Assembly (NCBI GenBank): GCA_016763395.1
Contig: JAESTW010000074.1
Location: forward strand, 1-7,251
Source: Kofleriaceae bacterium
GTDB lineage: Bacteria > Myxococcota_A > Polyangia > Haliangiales > Haliangiaceae
Direction: 5' to 3'
Length of the DNA stretch: 7,251 bases
Below the pieces are notes generated by a model, which saw only the letters and a list, made by a program, of their open reading frames with translations, ran no database searches and was not told the DNA's origin. Below are positions 1-6,608 of this stretch, piece by piece. Within the stretch, counting starts at the first letter, position 1, and each line of letters starts with the position of its first letter. Position numbers and translations under genes: made by a program.

Positions 1-531
1 GCCGGCGCTGTCACTAATGGTGATGTATTTGTAAGGGGGGCGCGCTCCGAACACCTCGATGCCGTGATTGCCAAGCTCAAGCGAAGTGGTGTAATCGTCG
101 AGCCAGAAGCGGCTGGCATTCGTGTCCGGGGCCAAGGGAAACTTCAGCCTATGGACATCACCACAAGTCCCCACCCGGGCTTTCCCACGGATATGCAAGC
201 GCAGTTCATGGTCATGGCAGCTCTTGCCGACGGTCAGAGCATCATCAAAGAGTCCATCTTCGAGAACCGATTCATGCACGTCTCGGAGCTTGTTCGAATG
301 GGCGCAAAGATTCAGACCGACGGCCGAGTCGCGATTATCAAGGGCGTAGATTCACTCAGCGGTGCCGAAGTAATGGCCACTGATTTGCGCGCCTCAGCTT
401 CGCTCGTTATTGCTGGCCTCGTTGCTGAAGGAACAACAAAGGTTCGCCGCGTGTACCACCTCGACCGTGGTTACGAGCACATTGAGGCGAAACTCGAGCA
501 GGTCGGAGCAAAAATTCGTCGAGTTGAGTAA
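1..531 (+). CDS. murA: MurA, UDP-N-acetylglucosamine 1-carboxyvinyltransferase (3' part)
   Basis: MurA transfers enolpyruvate from phosphoenolpyruvate to UDP-N-acetylglucosamine, the first committed step of peptidoglycan synthesis, in the cytoplasm. The reading frame is open from base 1 and gives 176 residues, ending in TAA. The family signatures are plain: SPHPGFPTDMQAQF (residues 57-70), DLRASASLVIAGL (128-140) and YHLDRGYEHIEAKL (152-165). Asp64, Asp128, Arg130 and Arg156 match E. coli Asp305, Asp369, Arg371 and Arg397 with identical spacing, so residue 1 here lines up with about residue 242 of the 419-residue E. coli enzyme. The N-terminal part, including the loop with the fosfomycin-target Cys, lies outside the window, so fosfomycin sensitivity cannot be judged. 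The C-terminus is normal in length. The visible part shows no frameshift or missing active-site residue. Identification is very secure. Confidence 0.97.
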   Translation, partial: AGAVTNGDVFVRGARSEHLDAVIAKLKRSGVIVEPEAAGIRVRGQGKLQPMDITTSPHPGFPTDMQAQFMVMAALADGQSIIKESIFENRFMHVSELVRMGAKIQTDGRVAIIKGVDSLSGAEVMATDLRASASLVIAGLVAEGTTKVRRVYHLDRGYEHIEAKLEQVGAKIRRVE

Positions 532-653
532 TGATATAGATTACTCTCTTCGCTTGAATCTTATTCAATTTCGAGGGGATAGGTCGGGCGGTGAAATCTT
601 TCTCCCAGTTCGGCGACTTCTCAGCGAAGTGGTGTAGTCTGTGAGCCAACGCT
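532..653. other. Intergenic gap after murA, with a weak AT-rich inverted repeat
   Basis: This gap holds no convincing gene. TTGAAT (554-559) and ATTCAA (563-568) form a perfect 6-bp stem with a 3-nt loop, followed by TTT (569-571). The stem is AT-only apart from one G-C pair, so it would be a poor intrinsic terminator. I see no good sigma-70 promoter and no clear Shine-Dalgarno ahead of the next start (654). The downstream gene may therefore be read through from murA or use a promoter I cannot recognise. Confidence 0.35.
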
Positions 654-1346
654 GTGTTTGACGATTTGAGAACATTGGTAGCTAGTAGTTTGCGACTCCA
701 TCCGCGAGTGGCTTACCAGGGCCTGTGCGCAGACGAGAAGGCTTCCGATGCTATCGCGAATGCACTCAAACCAATCATTCCATTTCGCAATCCCTACGTT
801 GGGGCAATCTGCATTTTGGATTGGGATCACCGCCTTCCCAGCAAAGTTCTCGCCTTGCGTATTTTTGCTTATTACGAGCAGGATACCTTTGCTGCTGGCC
901 AAGAGGCGTTTGACGATCGATTGGAAGAAATCGGAAACTCGGACTTATTCCCAGAGTTTGATGTTCCAGACTTTGATCAACTCGCAGCCGATGAGGCCTA
1001 CGAAATTGAACTCGGCATCGACGGCAAGCTTGGACGGAGCCGTCTCACTTCCGCTTGGCGCCGAAATGTTGATGGCGGCGATGGCTCGAAAGTCATCGAT
1101 ATCGTCCGGGGATCAGACGAGTTCAAGGAGGTTGTTGCCGCCTCTACAGACCGACCTGCTCATTTGGGCGACTTAGAAGCAGTTTCGTGGACGCCTCCTT
1201 GTGAGTCGGAGCACTACGATTGGACCTTGGACGTCTGGTATTTACAGGCATTTGACGGTCGAGTTGGTACTGGCACCAGTTTTCTGGTCGATCCAGACAA
1301 AGGCGACGTGGTAGCGGTTCGAGACTTCTCTGTTCGCACGGGCTAG
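654..1346 (+). CDS. Acidic hypothetical protein, 230 aa, unrecognised
   Basis: I do not recognise this protein. The frame opens at GTG 654; a TGA at 642-644 in the same frame rules out a longer form, and no obvious Shine-Dalgarno precedes it. The product is acidic (about 42 Asp+Glu against about 23 Lys+Arg), with clusters such as FDVPDFDQLAADEAYEIE (residues 100-117). It has no signal peptide or membrane segment, so it is probably cytoplasmic. Trp and aromatic residues concentrate near the end (YDWTLDVWYLQAF), followed by GTSFLVDPDKGDVVAVRDF, which reads as a beta-hairpin. Similar 'FLVDxxTGEVV' hairpins occur in some small immunity-type and SMI1-like proteins, but this is only a resemblance and assigns no function. 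The gene lies 122 bp after murA and is separated from the lipoprotein genes by inverted repeats, so it does not obviously belong to either unit. A competing frame (748-1176) is shorter and lacks this composition. Confidence 0.65.
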   Translation: MFDDLRTLVASSLRLHPRVAYQGLCADEKASDAIANALKPIIPFRNPYVGAICILDWDHRLPSKVLALRIFAYYEQDTFAAGQEAFDDRLEEIGNSDLFPEFDVPDFDQLAADEAYEIELGIDGKLGRSRLTSAWRRNVDGGDGSKVIDIVRGSDEFKEVVAASTDRPAHLGDLEAVSWTPPCESEHYDWTLDVWYLQAFDGRVGTGTSFLVDPDKGDVVAVRDFSVRTG

Positions 1347-1350
1347 CCCG
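1339..1350. repeat. 12-bp perfect palindrome spanning a stop codon
   Basis: CGGGCTAGCCCG is perfectly self-complementary and centred on the TAG stop (1344-1346) of the upstream gene. With no loop it is more likely a protein-binding or cruciform site, or part of the adjoining inverted-repeat cluster, than an RNA hairpin. It could also be chance. Confidence 0.4.
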
Positions 1351-1351
1351 C

Positions 1352-1392
1352 TAGGAAGCTGGTGTTAAACAAGTTCAACACCAAGCTTCCTA
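1352..1392. terminator. Strong stem-loop, candidate transcription end (no T-tract)
   Basis: The left arm TAGGAAGCTGGTGTT (1352-1366) pairs with AACACCAAGCTTCCTA (1377-1392): 15 base pairs with a single bulged base and a 10-nt loop. It starts 6 nt after the stop codon of the acidic hypothetical gene, where a terminator is expected. No U-run follows directly (next bases: ACGCTCGC), so it is not a canonical intrinsic terminator. It may protect the 3' end of the message or act with the next hairpin. Confidence 0.5.
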
Positions 1393-1418
1393 ACGCTCGC
1401 TGCGCAAGCGTTTACTTT
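1392..1418 (+). terminator. Weak rho-independent terminator candidate
   Basis: AACGCT (1392-1397) pairs with AGCGTT (1407-1412) around a 9-nt GC-rich loop. The 3' side runs into an interrupted T-rich stretch, TTTACTTT (1411-1418). The layout resembles an intrinsic terminator, but the stem is only 6 bp and the T-run is broken. It shares base 1392 with the larger stem-loop upstream, so the two could act in tandem. Confidence 0.35.
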
Positions 1419-1420
1419 AC

Positions 1421-1457
1421 GCGGCATCGCCGCTCATTTCTGGTGTCCTACACCAGA
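1421..1457. repeat. Two further short perfect hairpins
   Basis: GCGGC (1421-1425) pairs with GCCGC (1429-1433) over a 3-nt ATC loop. TCTGGTGT (1439-1446) pairs with ACACCAGA (1450-1457) over a 3-nt CCT loop. The second carries the same CTGGTGT core as the left arm of the large stem-loop at 1352-1392, so arms can exchange partners. Neither is followed by a T-run. The function is unknown; they complete a cluster of five inverted repeats within about 120 bp. Confidence 0.5.
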
Positions 1458-1480
1458 CATCTAGCTGTTAGCAGTCGTCA

Positions 1481-1509
1481 TTGAGTTGCGTGACATAAGC
1501 CTGCATACT
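1481..1509 (+). promoter_or_regulatory. Possible sigma-70-type promoter for the lipoprotein operon
   Basis: TTGAGT (1481-1486) and CATACT (1504-1509) each match 4 of 6 consensus bases and are 17 bp apart, just before the first lipoprotein gene and after the inverted-repeat cluster. This is the only place in the 1347-1515 gap where I see an acceptably spaced pair. The match is weak. If correct, transcription would begin at about the ATG at 1516, implying a leaderless or nearly leaderless message. Confidence 0.22.
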
Positions 1510-1515
1510 TGGGAG

Positions 1516-3615
1516 ATGTTTCTCGGGCGCAGACCGCTGGCGATGATTTTCGCCCTTATGTTCGCCCTGGGAGTCGTCGCTTGTACGGAAAGCTCACAGC
1601 CTCTGGGCTCCGATGGCGGTCTTTCACGGCCCAGTGATGGCGGGCGAGTCGATGCGGGAGCGCCAGAGTTTAAAATACTCTTCATCGATCCGAGCAACGG
1701 TCCGTTTTCTGGTGGTACTCGAGTCACTGTCCGGGGAAACGACTTTGACGAGGATACGACGATTTTTGTCGGTGGCCGAATGGTCGAACCTATAGAGCAA
1801 GAGTTTGTCGACTCGAGACGGATCGTGATTACTACCCCGCCAGGCTCGCCCGGACTCGCGGACGTGGAAGCCCGAAAGGGAGCGGATGTTGCGAATTTAT
1901 CCGAGGCCTTCTCCTACGAGGCAATGGTCGCTGATCCGCCTTCAGGATCAATTACCGGTGGCACGCGAGTGACGATTCGTGGTTTTGGAACAGACTTTGA
2001 CTCGGCGACAGTTGTCCGGTTTGATGGCTCTGTGATGGTGGACGTGCAAGTCGCAGGCGCTACCTTGCTAACAGGCACTACGCCACCGGGAATCTCTGGT
2101 GATGCGGACATCGAGATTGTCACTCAGACCTCGGTGTACGAGGCCAAGAGGGGATTTAATTACTTGGCAACAGCCGATCCATTTGCGGCGGGAATGGGCG
2201 GTGGTCCAATTGACGGAGATGTCAACGTTGTCGTTCTGGACTCAAGAACCAGCAATGGCGTCGACAATGCGTTTGTAAGCATCGGAGATCCGCAGACTTC
2301 ACCCTTACAAGGGTACGCTGACGACCTCGGCCAAATTTCGTTCAGCTCAGAAGATCTCTCAGGACGGATTACTACCTCCGCGGCGGCACCGGGCTACGAG
2401 AGCGCCTCTTTTGTGCAGTACGATGCGCGGGACATCACCATCCTTCTGCGCAAGCTGCCCGAAGATCCACCACCCGATTTGCCTCCAGCTCCACCGCCAG
2501 GCGTAGGTCCTCAAGGGGGCCGTATCCTGGGTAGCATCGTGTTTGGCGACGCCACCGGACTGGGATCACCGGTTTGGAACTTGGTGCCAGAGCCGCGTAC
2601 TTCTACCGAGATAAAGCGGGTGTATGTATCTACAACCGCCTCTTCTATCTTTAGCCGGCGCAGCGCAGGCGCAATTATTGACTACCAGGGCTTTGATGCT
2701 AGCCAGACATCGTGGGAGTTCGACATCACCACAAGACCTTCGGCTACCGCTGTTGTGGCAATGGCCGGACTCTTTGATACCGAGACAGAAGCATTCCAGG
2801 CCTTCGGCATGGGAGTGGCTCGGGGAGTCTTGGTTGGACCTGGCGAGAACGTCATCGGTGTGGACGTAGTGGTAGACATTCCTCTGGACACGGGGCTCTT
2901 GGTCAACTTGGAAAATCCGCCGGACTTAAACACTCCGGGCTGGCTCGGGCCGGTTGAGTACACGATTCGTCCGGTGATCGATCTCGGTGGCGAAGGCGCT
3001 ATCGTTATGTCTGGACACGGACTTCCGGTTTTACCAGCACCAGCGCTTCGTCCGGGAACCTACCGCTTTGATGATGGTAGTCGCTCGATTCTGCTCTCGG
3101 GCTTGGCCCCGCTTACTGGCAATTTGGCCGACGCGAGTTACTCCTTTATTGCCGGTGCCTACTCCGCGGCTGGTGCTGCGCCATTCTCGATTCGTATCGA
3201 GCGCGGGCTGGTCAACATCTCAACACCGATTACAATCGGCGACTTTATTGGAACACCACGTCCGATAGATCCCGCGCCGGACACGATGGCCAGTGCTTTC
3301 TCGCATCTTTTGGAGAACGAGGCGCCAGCAACCGGCAGCCCAACCTTTCACCTGCACTTGCTTGTCAATGAAGAAGGCGATTCGCTCTTGCGCACCTTCG
3401 CCCGAGGGAGCGCGCTAAGGGCCCCAATTCCCGACTTCCGAGGCAAGTCAGTGCCTGTATTCCCAAGCGAGGAGAAGGTGTTTTGGACCTTTTTCGACTA
3501 TCGCATTTTGGGACAAACTTTCGACGATTTTAACTACCGACATTTGAGGAGAGACTATTGGAGTGCATACGCCGCCGATTCGTACTGGGTGCAGTTTCCA
3601 CAGCCGCAGCCGTAG
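1516..3615 (+). CDS. Large lipoprotein with two IPT/TIG domains
   Basis: This is a predicted envelope lipoprotein of 699 residues. A basic n-region (GRRP), a hydrophobic core and the lipobox V-V-A-C put the lipidated residue at Cys23, the only cysteine in the protein. After a Gly/Asp/Ser-rich tether come two IPT/TIG Ig-like domains (about 53-135 and 137-216), each with the S-G-G-T-R-V-T-[VI]-R-G or T-G-G-T-R-V-T-I-R-G strand motif and a 'TPPG' turn. Residues about 235-313 resemble a carboxypeptidase-regulatory-like beta-sandwich (VDNAFVSIGD, then DDLGQISF). A Pro-rich linker (318-332) leads to about 360 residues I cannot assign. TIG domains generally serve binding or structural roles at surfaces; the ligand is unknown. 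I prefer ATG 1516 because it gives a compact signal peptide; GGGAG abuts it too closely for an ideal ribosome site. An in-frame TTG at 1486 would add 10 residues, and ATG 1543 would shorten it. It is first in a four-lipoprotein operon. Confidence 0.88.
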   Translation: MFLGRRPLAMIFALMFALGVVACTESSQPLGSDGGLSRPSDGGRVDAGAPEFKILFIDPSNGPFSGGTRVTVRGNDFDEDTTIFVGGRMVEPIEQEFVDSRRIVITTPPGSPGLADVEARKGADVANLSEAFSYEAMVADPPSGSITGGTRVTIRGFGTDFDSATVVRFDGSVMVDVQVAGATLLTGTTPPGISGDADIEIVTQTSVYEAKRGFNYLATADPFAAGMGGGPIDGDVNVVVLDSRTSNGVDNAFVSIGDPQTSPLQGYADDLGQISFSSEDLSGRITTSAAAPGYESASFVQYDARDITILLRKLPEDPPPDLPPAPPPGVGPQGGRILGSIVFGDATGLGSPVWNLVPEPRTSTEIKRVYVSTTASSIFSRRSAGAIIDYQGFDASQTSWEFDITTRPSATAVVAMAGLFDTETEAFQAFGMGVARGVLVGPGENVIGVDVVVDIPLDTGLLVNLENPPDLNTPGWLGPVEYTIRPVIDLGGEGAIVMSGHGLPVLPAPALRPGTYRFDDGSRSILLSGLAPLTGNLADASYSFIAGAYSAAGAAPFSIRIERGLVNISTPITIGDFIGTPRPIDPAPDTMASAFSHLLENEAPATGSPTFHLHLLVNEEGDSLLRTFARGSALRAPIPDFRGKSVPVFPSEEKVFWTFFDYRILGQTFDDFNYRHLRRDYWSAYAADSYWVQFPQPQP
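3546..3560 (+). promoter_or_regulatory. Strong Shine-Dalgarno that fixes a TTG start
   Basis: GAGGAG (3546-3551) lies 6 nt before TTG 3558, inside the last codons of the upstream TIG gene. It is the best ribosome-binding site in the window. It supports the unusual TTG start and the 58-nt gene overlap; no other in-frame start keeps the signal peptide intact. Confidence 0.75.
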
Positions 3616-5504
3616 CCTTATTCGCTTGTTCTCCCCGAGAGCTGAGCGAAGACGCTATCTGTGACCCTGGAGCCACTCGGTGTACCGAGAACCGTTTTGA
3701 GCTGTGCTCGGACAACGGGGAGACTTGGGTGCCTAAGCAAGAATGTGGAGAGCAAACCTGCGCTCTTTTCTTGGGCTGCGTGGATTGCATTCCCAACGGC
3801 CGAAGCTGCGATGGTGCTGATATTGTCCGGTGTAATCCTGAGGGCAGCGGAGACAATGTCATTGCGACCTGTGAAGGTGATTTGGGCGACGTTTGCAACA
3901 ACGGAGAATGCATCAATGCATGTGTACTCGCGATGCAGAGCCGAGATTACGAAGGTTGCGAGTATTGGGCGGTCGATCTAGACAACGCCGTGATAGCCGA
4001 TCAAGGTGCCGCTTCGGCTCAGCAATTCTCAGTCGTTCTCTCCAACGCCAGTGAGCTTCCAGCTGAGGTTCGAGTAGAGATTTATTGCCGCGATATCGAT
4101 GCCATGAACCCGGCCTACGGCTGTACGGTGGGAGAGTTTTTCGCTGTTGAAGAGGGCTTGCAAATTACACCCGGCGGCCTGGCGATTATTGACTTGGACC
4201 CACGGGAAGTCGATGGCTCCAGTGCGCCCAATCTCAACGATGGCCCGGGAACCTACCGGACAATGGGCGCCTATCGCGTTAGCTCGACAGCACCGCTCAT
4301 CGCCTATCAGTTTAATCCGCTGGAGAACGTCAACGTCTTTTCCAACGACGCGTCCTTGCTCTTGCCGACCTCGGCGCTGGACTTTCAGTATATTGTGCTC
4401 GGTTGGCCACAGACCATTGCACTCACGCAAGACCCGCTCACCAACGCGAATATCGATCTGCGGGCCTTTTTGACCATTGTCGGGACACAAGACGATACCG
4501 ACATGACGATTATTCTACGCACCGACATTCTCGGTGGTGCGGACATCCCTGCTGCTAGAAACGGGGACAGAATTGTTCTTAATATCAATCGGGGAGAGGT
4601 TATCAATCTCGAGACCAGTGGCTTTAATGCTGACTTTACTGGAACCGAGATCCGCGTTGACGATCTTGAGAAGCCAGTAGCAGTCTTTATCGGCAGCGAA
4701 GCTTCGGACTCGCCCTTTTATGACACTCGTCTCGATCGAAGCTGTTGTGCCGATCATATGGAGCAGCAAGTCTTTCCCGAACGGTCCTACGGCACGAATT
4801 TCATCGCCATCAAGGCCCCCAATCGCTCGGTATATTTAGAGGCCGCAGGTTGGGATGTGGGCGTGAACACCAATGAACCGGACTACTGGCGGGTTATGGC
4901 AACCCACGAAGATGCTCGAATCTTTACCAACTTGCCGCCACCGTATGACCGAATTCCACTGCAGCGCGGTGAAGCCGTTCTCATAGAAGCTCGTAGGGAT
5001 TTTACCATTCACGGTGATTCGCCTATCGCTGTTGCCCATGTTCCGGGCTCTCAGCAAACGGCGGGCATTCCCTCAACCTTGCCTGGCGGGGATAGGCCAC
5101 CTGGCGGAGACCCCTCACTCATTCTCGTTCCGCCGATTGAACAGTGGCGCAGTGAATATCTCTTCCTCGTTCCCAACAAGTACGCTTTTGACTTCTTGCT
5201 CATCTCCGCCCCCATCGGTACCGAGATTCTCTACGATGGCCTGCCTATCGCGGACGTAATTGACAACTGTGAAATCGAAATCGCCGGCAAGCTAGGGCAA
5301 GGCACAACAGATATCGAGTACATTACAATGCGTTGTCCGCTCTCGCAACCGACGCCGAATGATGTCGGCTTCCAAGACGACGGCGTACACACTCTCAAAT
5401 CCGTGAATGGCGAGAGCTTCGGTTTGGAAGTCTGGGGCTGGGATTCATTTGTGAGCTACGGCTACCCAGGTGGCGCCAACGTCCGGCTTATCAATCTGCT
5501 CTAG
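3558..5504 (+). CDS. Cys-rich lipoprotein with IgGFc-binding-like domain
   Basis: This 648-residue predicted envelope protein has a signal peptide ending in lipobox L-F-A-C with Cys24. The n-region RRRFVLG (5-11) also resembles a Tat motif. Residues 35-134 hold 14 cysteines in short C-x(n)-C spacings (CDPGATRC, CVDC, CNNGEC), an EGF-like or knottin-like, probably disulfide-bonded module widespread in myxobacterial surface proteins. The rest, from about 134 to the end, matches the IgGFc-binding N-terminal type domain: CEYWAVDLDNA (134-144), a 'STAPLIAYQFNP' strand, EKPVAVFIGSEA, and the hallmark SCCADHMEQQ (395-404) followed by YGTNF. In animals this domain occurs in mucin-like IgG-Fc-binding proteins. 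In bacteria its ligand is unknown, so antibody binding should not be assumed; adhesion is a reasonable guess. It overlaps the TIG gene by 58 nt and ends 6 nt before the CotH-like gene, implying co-transcription. Confidence 0.9.
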   Translation: MECIRRRFVLGAVSTAAAVALFACSPRELSEDAICDPGATRCTENRFELCSDNGETWVPKQECGEQTCALFLGCVDCIPNGRSCDGADIVRCNPEGSGDNVIATCEGDLGDVCNNGECINACVLAMQSRDYEGCEYWAVDLDNAVIADQGAASAQQFSVVLSNASELPAEVRVEIYCRDIDAMNPAYGCTVGEFFAVEEGLQITPGGLAIIDLDPREVDGSSAPNLNDGPGTYRTMGAYRVSSTAPLIAYQFNPLENVNVFSNDASLLLPTSALDFQYIVLGWPQTIALTQDPLTNANIDLRAFLTIVGTQDDTDMTIILRTDILGGADIPAARNGDRIVLNINRGEVINLETSGFNADFTGTEIRVDDLEKPVAVFIGSEASDSPFYDTRLDRSCCADHMEQQVFPERSYGTNFIAIKAPNRSVYLEAAGWDVGVNTNEPDYWRVMATHEDARIFTNLPPPYDRIPLQRGEAVLIEARRDFTIHGDSPIAVAHVPGSQQTAGIPSTLPGGDRPPGGDPSLILVPPIEQWRSEYLFLVPNKYAFDFLLISAPIGTEILYDGLPIADVIDNCEIEIAGKLGQGTTDIEYITMRCPLSQPTPNDVGFQDDGVHTLKSVNGESFGLEVWGWDSFVSYGYPGGANVRLINLL

Positions 5505-5510
5505 GACTCT

Positions 5511-6608
5511 GTGTGTTTCGCGAGACTCTCAGCGTTTCTGTGCCTTGTTGGTATGTTAGGCGGTGCCTGCAGGTCGGTGCCCACGTTGGACAAGCAAGCG
5601 AGCGATACCACACCGCTCTTGGAGTTTGAACTCAGCGCCACTGCACGCAAGTCACTTCGCAGAAAACCCAAGGGCTGGGTTTTTGGGAGCCTATGGTATC
5701 GGGGGAAGCATTTGCCAAACGTGGCGTTGCGACTCAAGGGACAGCGCAGTTTACGATCGCTCTCGGACAAGCCTTCTCTCAAGCTGCGAGTCGACAAAGC
5801 GGAGCAACACCACAAGCGGCGCTTCCTAGGACGGGGGCGATGGACCTTGGAGAACATGGTCGAAGACCCATCAATGGTCCGCGCTTACCTGGCACAGCAA
5901 CTCGCGACCAAGGTGGGGCTGGCAGTTCCGACAAGCCGTTATGTCCGAGTGAAAATTGATGGTCAGAGTCAGGGCCTCTACCTTTTGGCCGAAGCCACAG
6001 ATACTGAGTTCTTGGCTCAGCACTTTGGCACTGGCACTGGTCCCCTTTATGAGGGCGAGTATGGTTGTGACTTGCATTTGTACGAGACGAATTGCTTTGA
6101 CTTGGAGTCGGGCAAGGACCCAGAGCGGGTTCATTTGCACAAGCTAGCAAAGCGAGCAGCCGACCCAGATGCCCGCTTGTGGGGCGGAAGCGCGGCGCCC
6201 TTTGAACTTGATCACATAGCGACAGTGTTGGCCTTTGGTACGTATATCGGCGACTTTGATGGCTATCATCATGCGCACAACTACCGCTTGTATTTCAGTC
6301 CGGCAGATCGCAAGTGGCGCCTGTTGCCCTCGGGAATGGACCGAGTGTTTTCCAAGGTACTGGCGCCTTTTAGTGGAGAGGGAGTGCTTGCAAAACGCTG
6401 TTTCTCTGACTCGCAGTGTCGTGATTCCTATCGCAAGGCGTGGCGGCGTATTGCGAAATCTGCGAGCGAATTAGATCCAGAAGGCATCATCGATCGTTTG
6501 AGTCAGACAATGTCTGATTCACAACGCAAGGTACTGAAGGCGCAGGGAGAAAGCTTGCGCACTTTCTTAGATGGACAGTTGAGTGTTGTCCAGGAAGACG
6601 GCGAGTAA
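5511..6608 (+). CDS. CotH-family kinase-like lipoprotein
   Basis: This 365-residue protein has a short signal peptide and lipobox L-G-G-A-C (Cys20; Gly at -3 is less usual). It follows the CotH kinase-family order: ALRLKGQRSL (72-81) with KPSLKLR (87-93), RWTLENMVEDPSMVRAYLA (110-128), SRYVRVKIDGQSQGLYLLAE (142-161), then GDFDGYHHAHNYRLYF (247-262) and WRLLPSGMDRVF (269-280). CotH of Bacillus is an atypical protein kinase that phosphorylates spore-coat protein. By analogy Lys91 or Lys87, Glu161, Asp248/250, Asn257 and Asp277 are candidate nucleotide or metal residues; this mapping is by eye. Paired cysteines (186/195, 297/303) fit an exported, oxidised protein. GTG 5511 is chosen because AGGA (5503-5506) overlaps the previous stop and the signal peptide starts here. 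The last 80 residues are a basic, helical tail. Substrates may be the neighbouring lipoproteins, but an extracytoplasmic kinase would need an ATP source, so activity is unproven. Confidence 0.88.
   Translation: MCFARLSAFLCLVGMLGGACRSVPTLDKQASDTTPLLEFELSATARKSLRRKPKGWVFGSLWYRGKHLPNVALRLKGQRSLRSLSDKPSLKLRVDKAEQHHKRRFLGRGRWTLENMVEDPSMVRAYLAQQLATKVGLAVPTSRYVRVKIDGQSQGLYLLAEATDTEFLAQHFGTGTGPLYEGEYGCDLHLYETNCFDLESGKDPERVHLHKLAKRAADPDARLWGGSAAPFELDHIATVLAFGTYIGDFDGYHHAHNYRLYFSPADRKWRLLPSGMDRVFSKVLAPFSGEGVLAKRCFSDSQCRDSYRKAWRRIAKSASELDPEGIIDRLSQTMSDSQRKVLKAQGESLRTFLDGQLSVVQEDGE

Noticed and set aside
80..636. 14-bp exact direct repeat AGCGAAGTGGTGTA at 80-93 (inside murA) and 623-636 (intergenic).
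   Set aside because: One 14-mer match in about 7 kb is not very improbable by chance, and the flanks diverge quickly with no sign of duplication or attachment-site structure.
748..1176. Alternative 142-codon frame overlapping the acidic hypothetical gene.
   Set aside because: It is shorter and nested in another frame, gives a Ser/Leu-rich low-complexity translation, and ends without relation to the hairpins after 1346.
1388..1473. Integron attC site after the acidic hypothetical gene: TCCTAAC (1388-1394) and GTTAGCA (1467-1473) match in 6 of 7 paired positions.
   Set aside because: The inner L-type arms show little complementarity (GCTCGCTGC against AGCTAGATG), the R-box consensus is broken at the outer bases, no integrase or second attC is visible, and local hairpins explain the symmetry better. 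An attC covariance-model search would decide.
4029..4490. Reverse-strand frame of 153 codons inside the IgGFc-like gene.
   Set aside because: The forward strand carries a long, family-recognisable domain here; the reverse translation shows no recognisable motif.
3558..5504. Reading the IgGFc-binding-like domain as an antibody-evasion virulence factor.
   Set aside because: The domain name comes from mammalian mucin-like proteins. In environmental bacteria it is widespread and its ligand is unknown, so the sequence gives no support for IgG binding.
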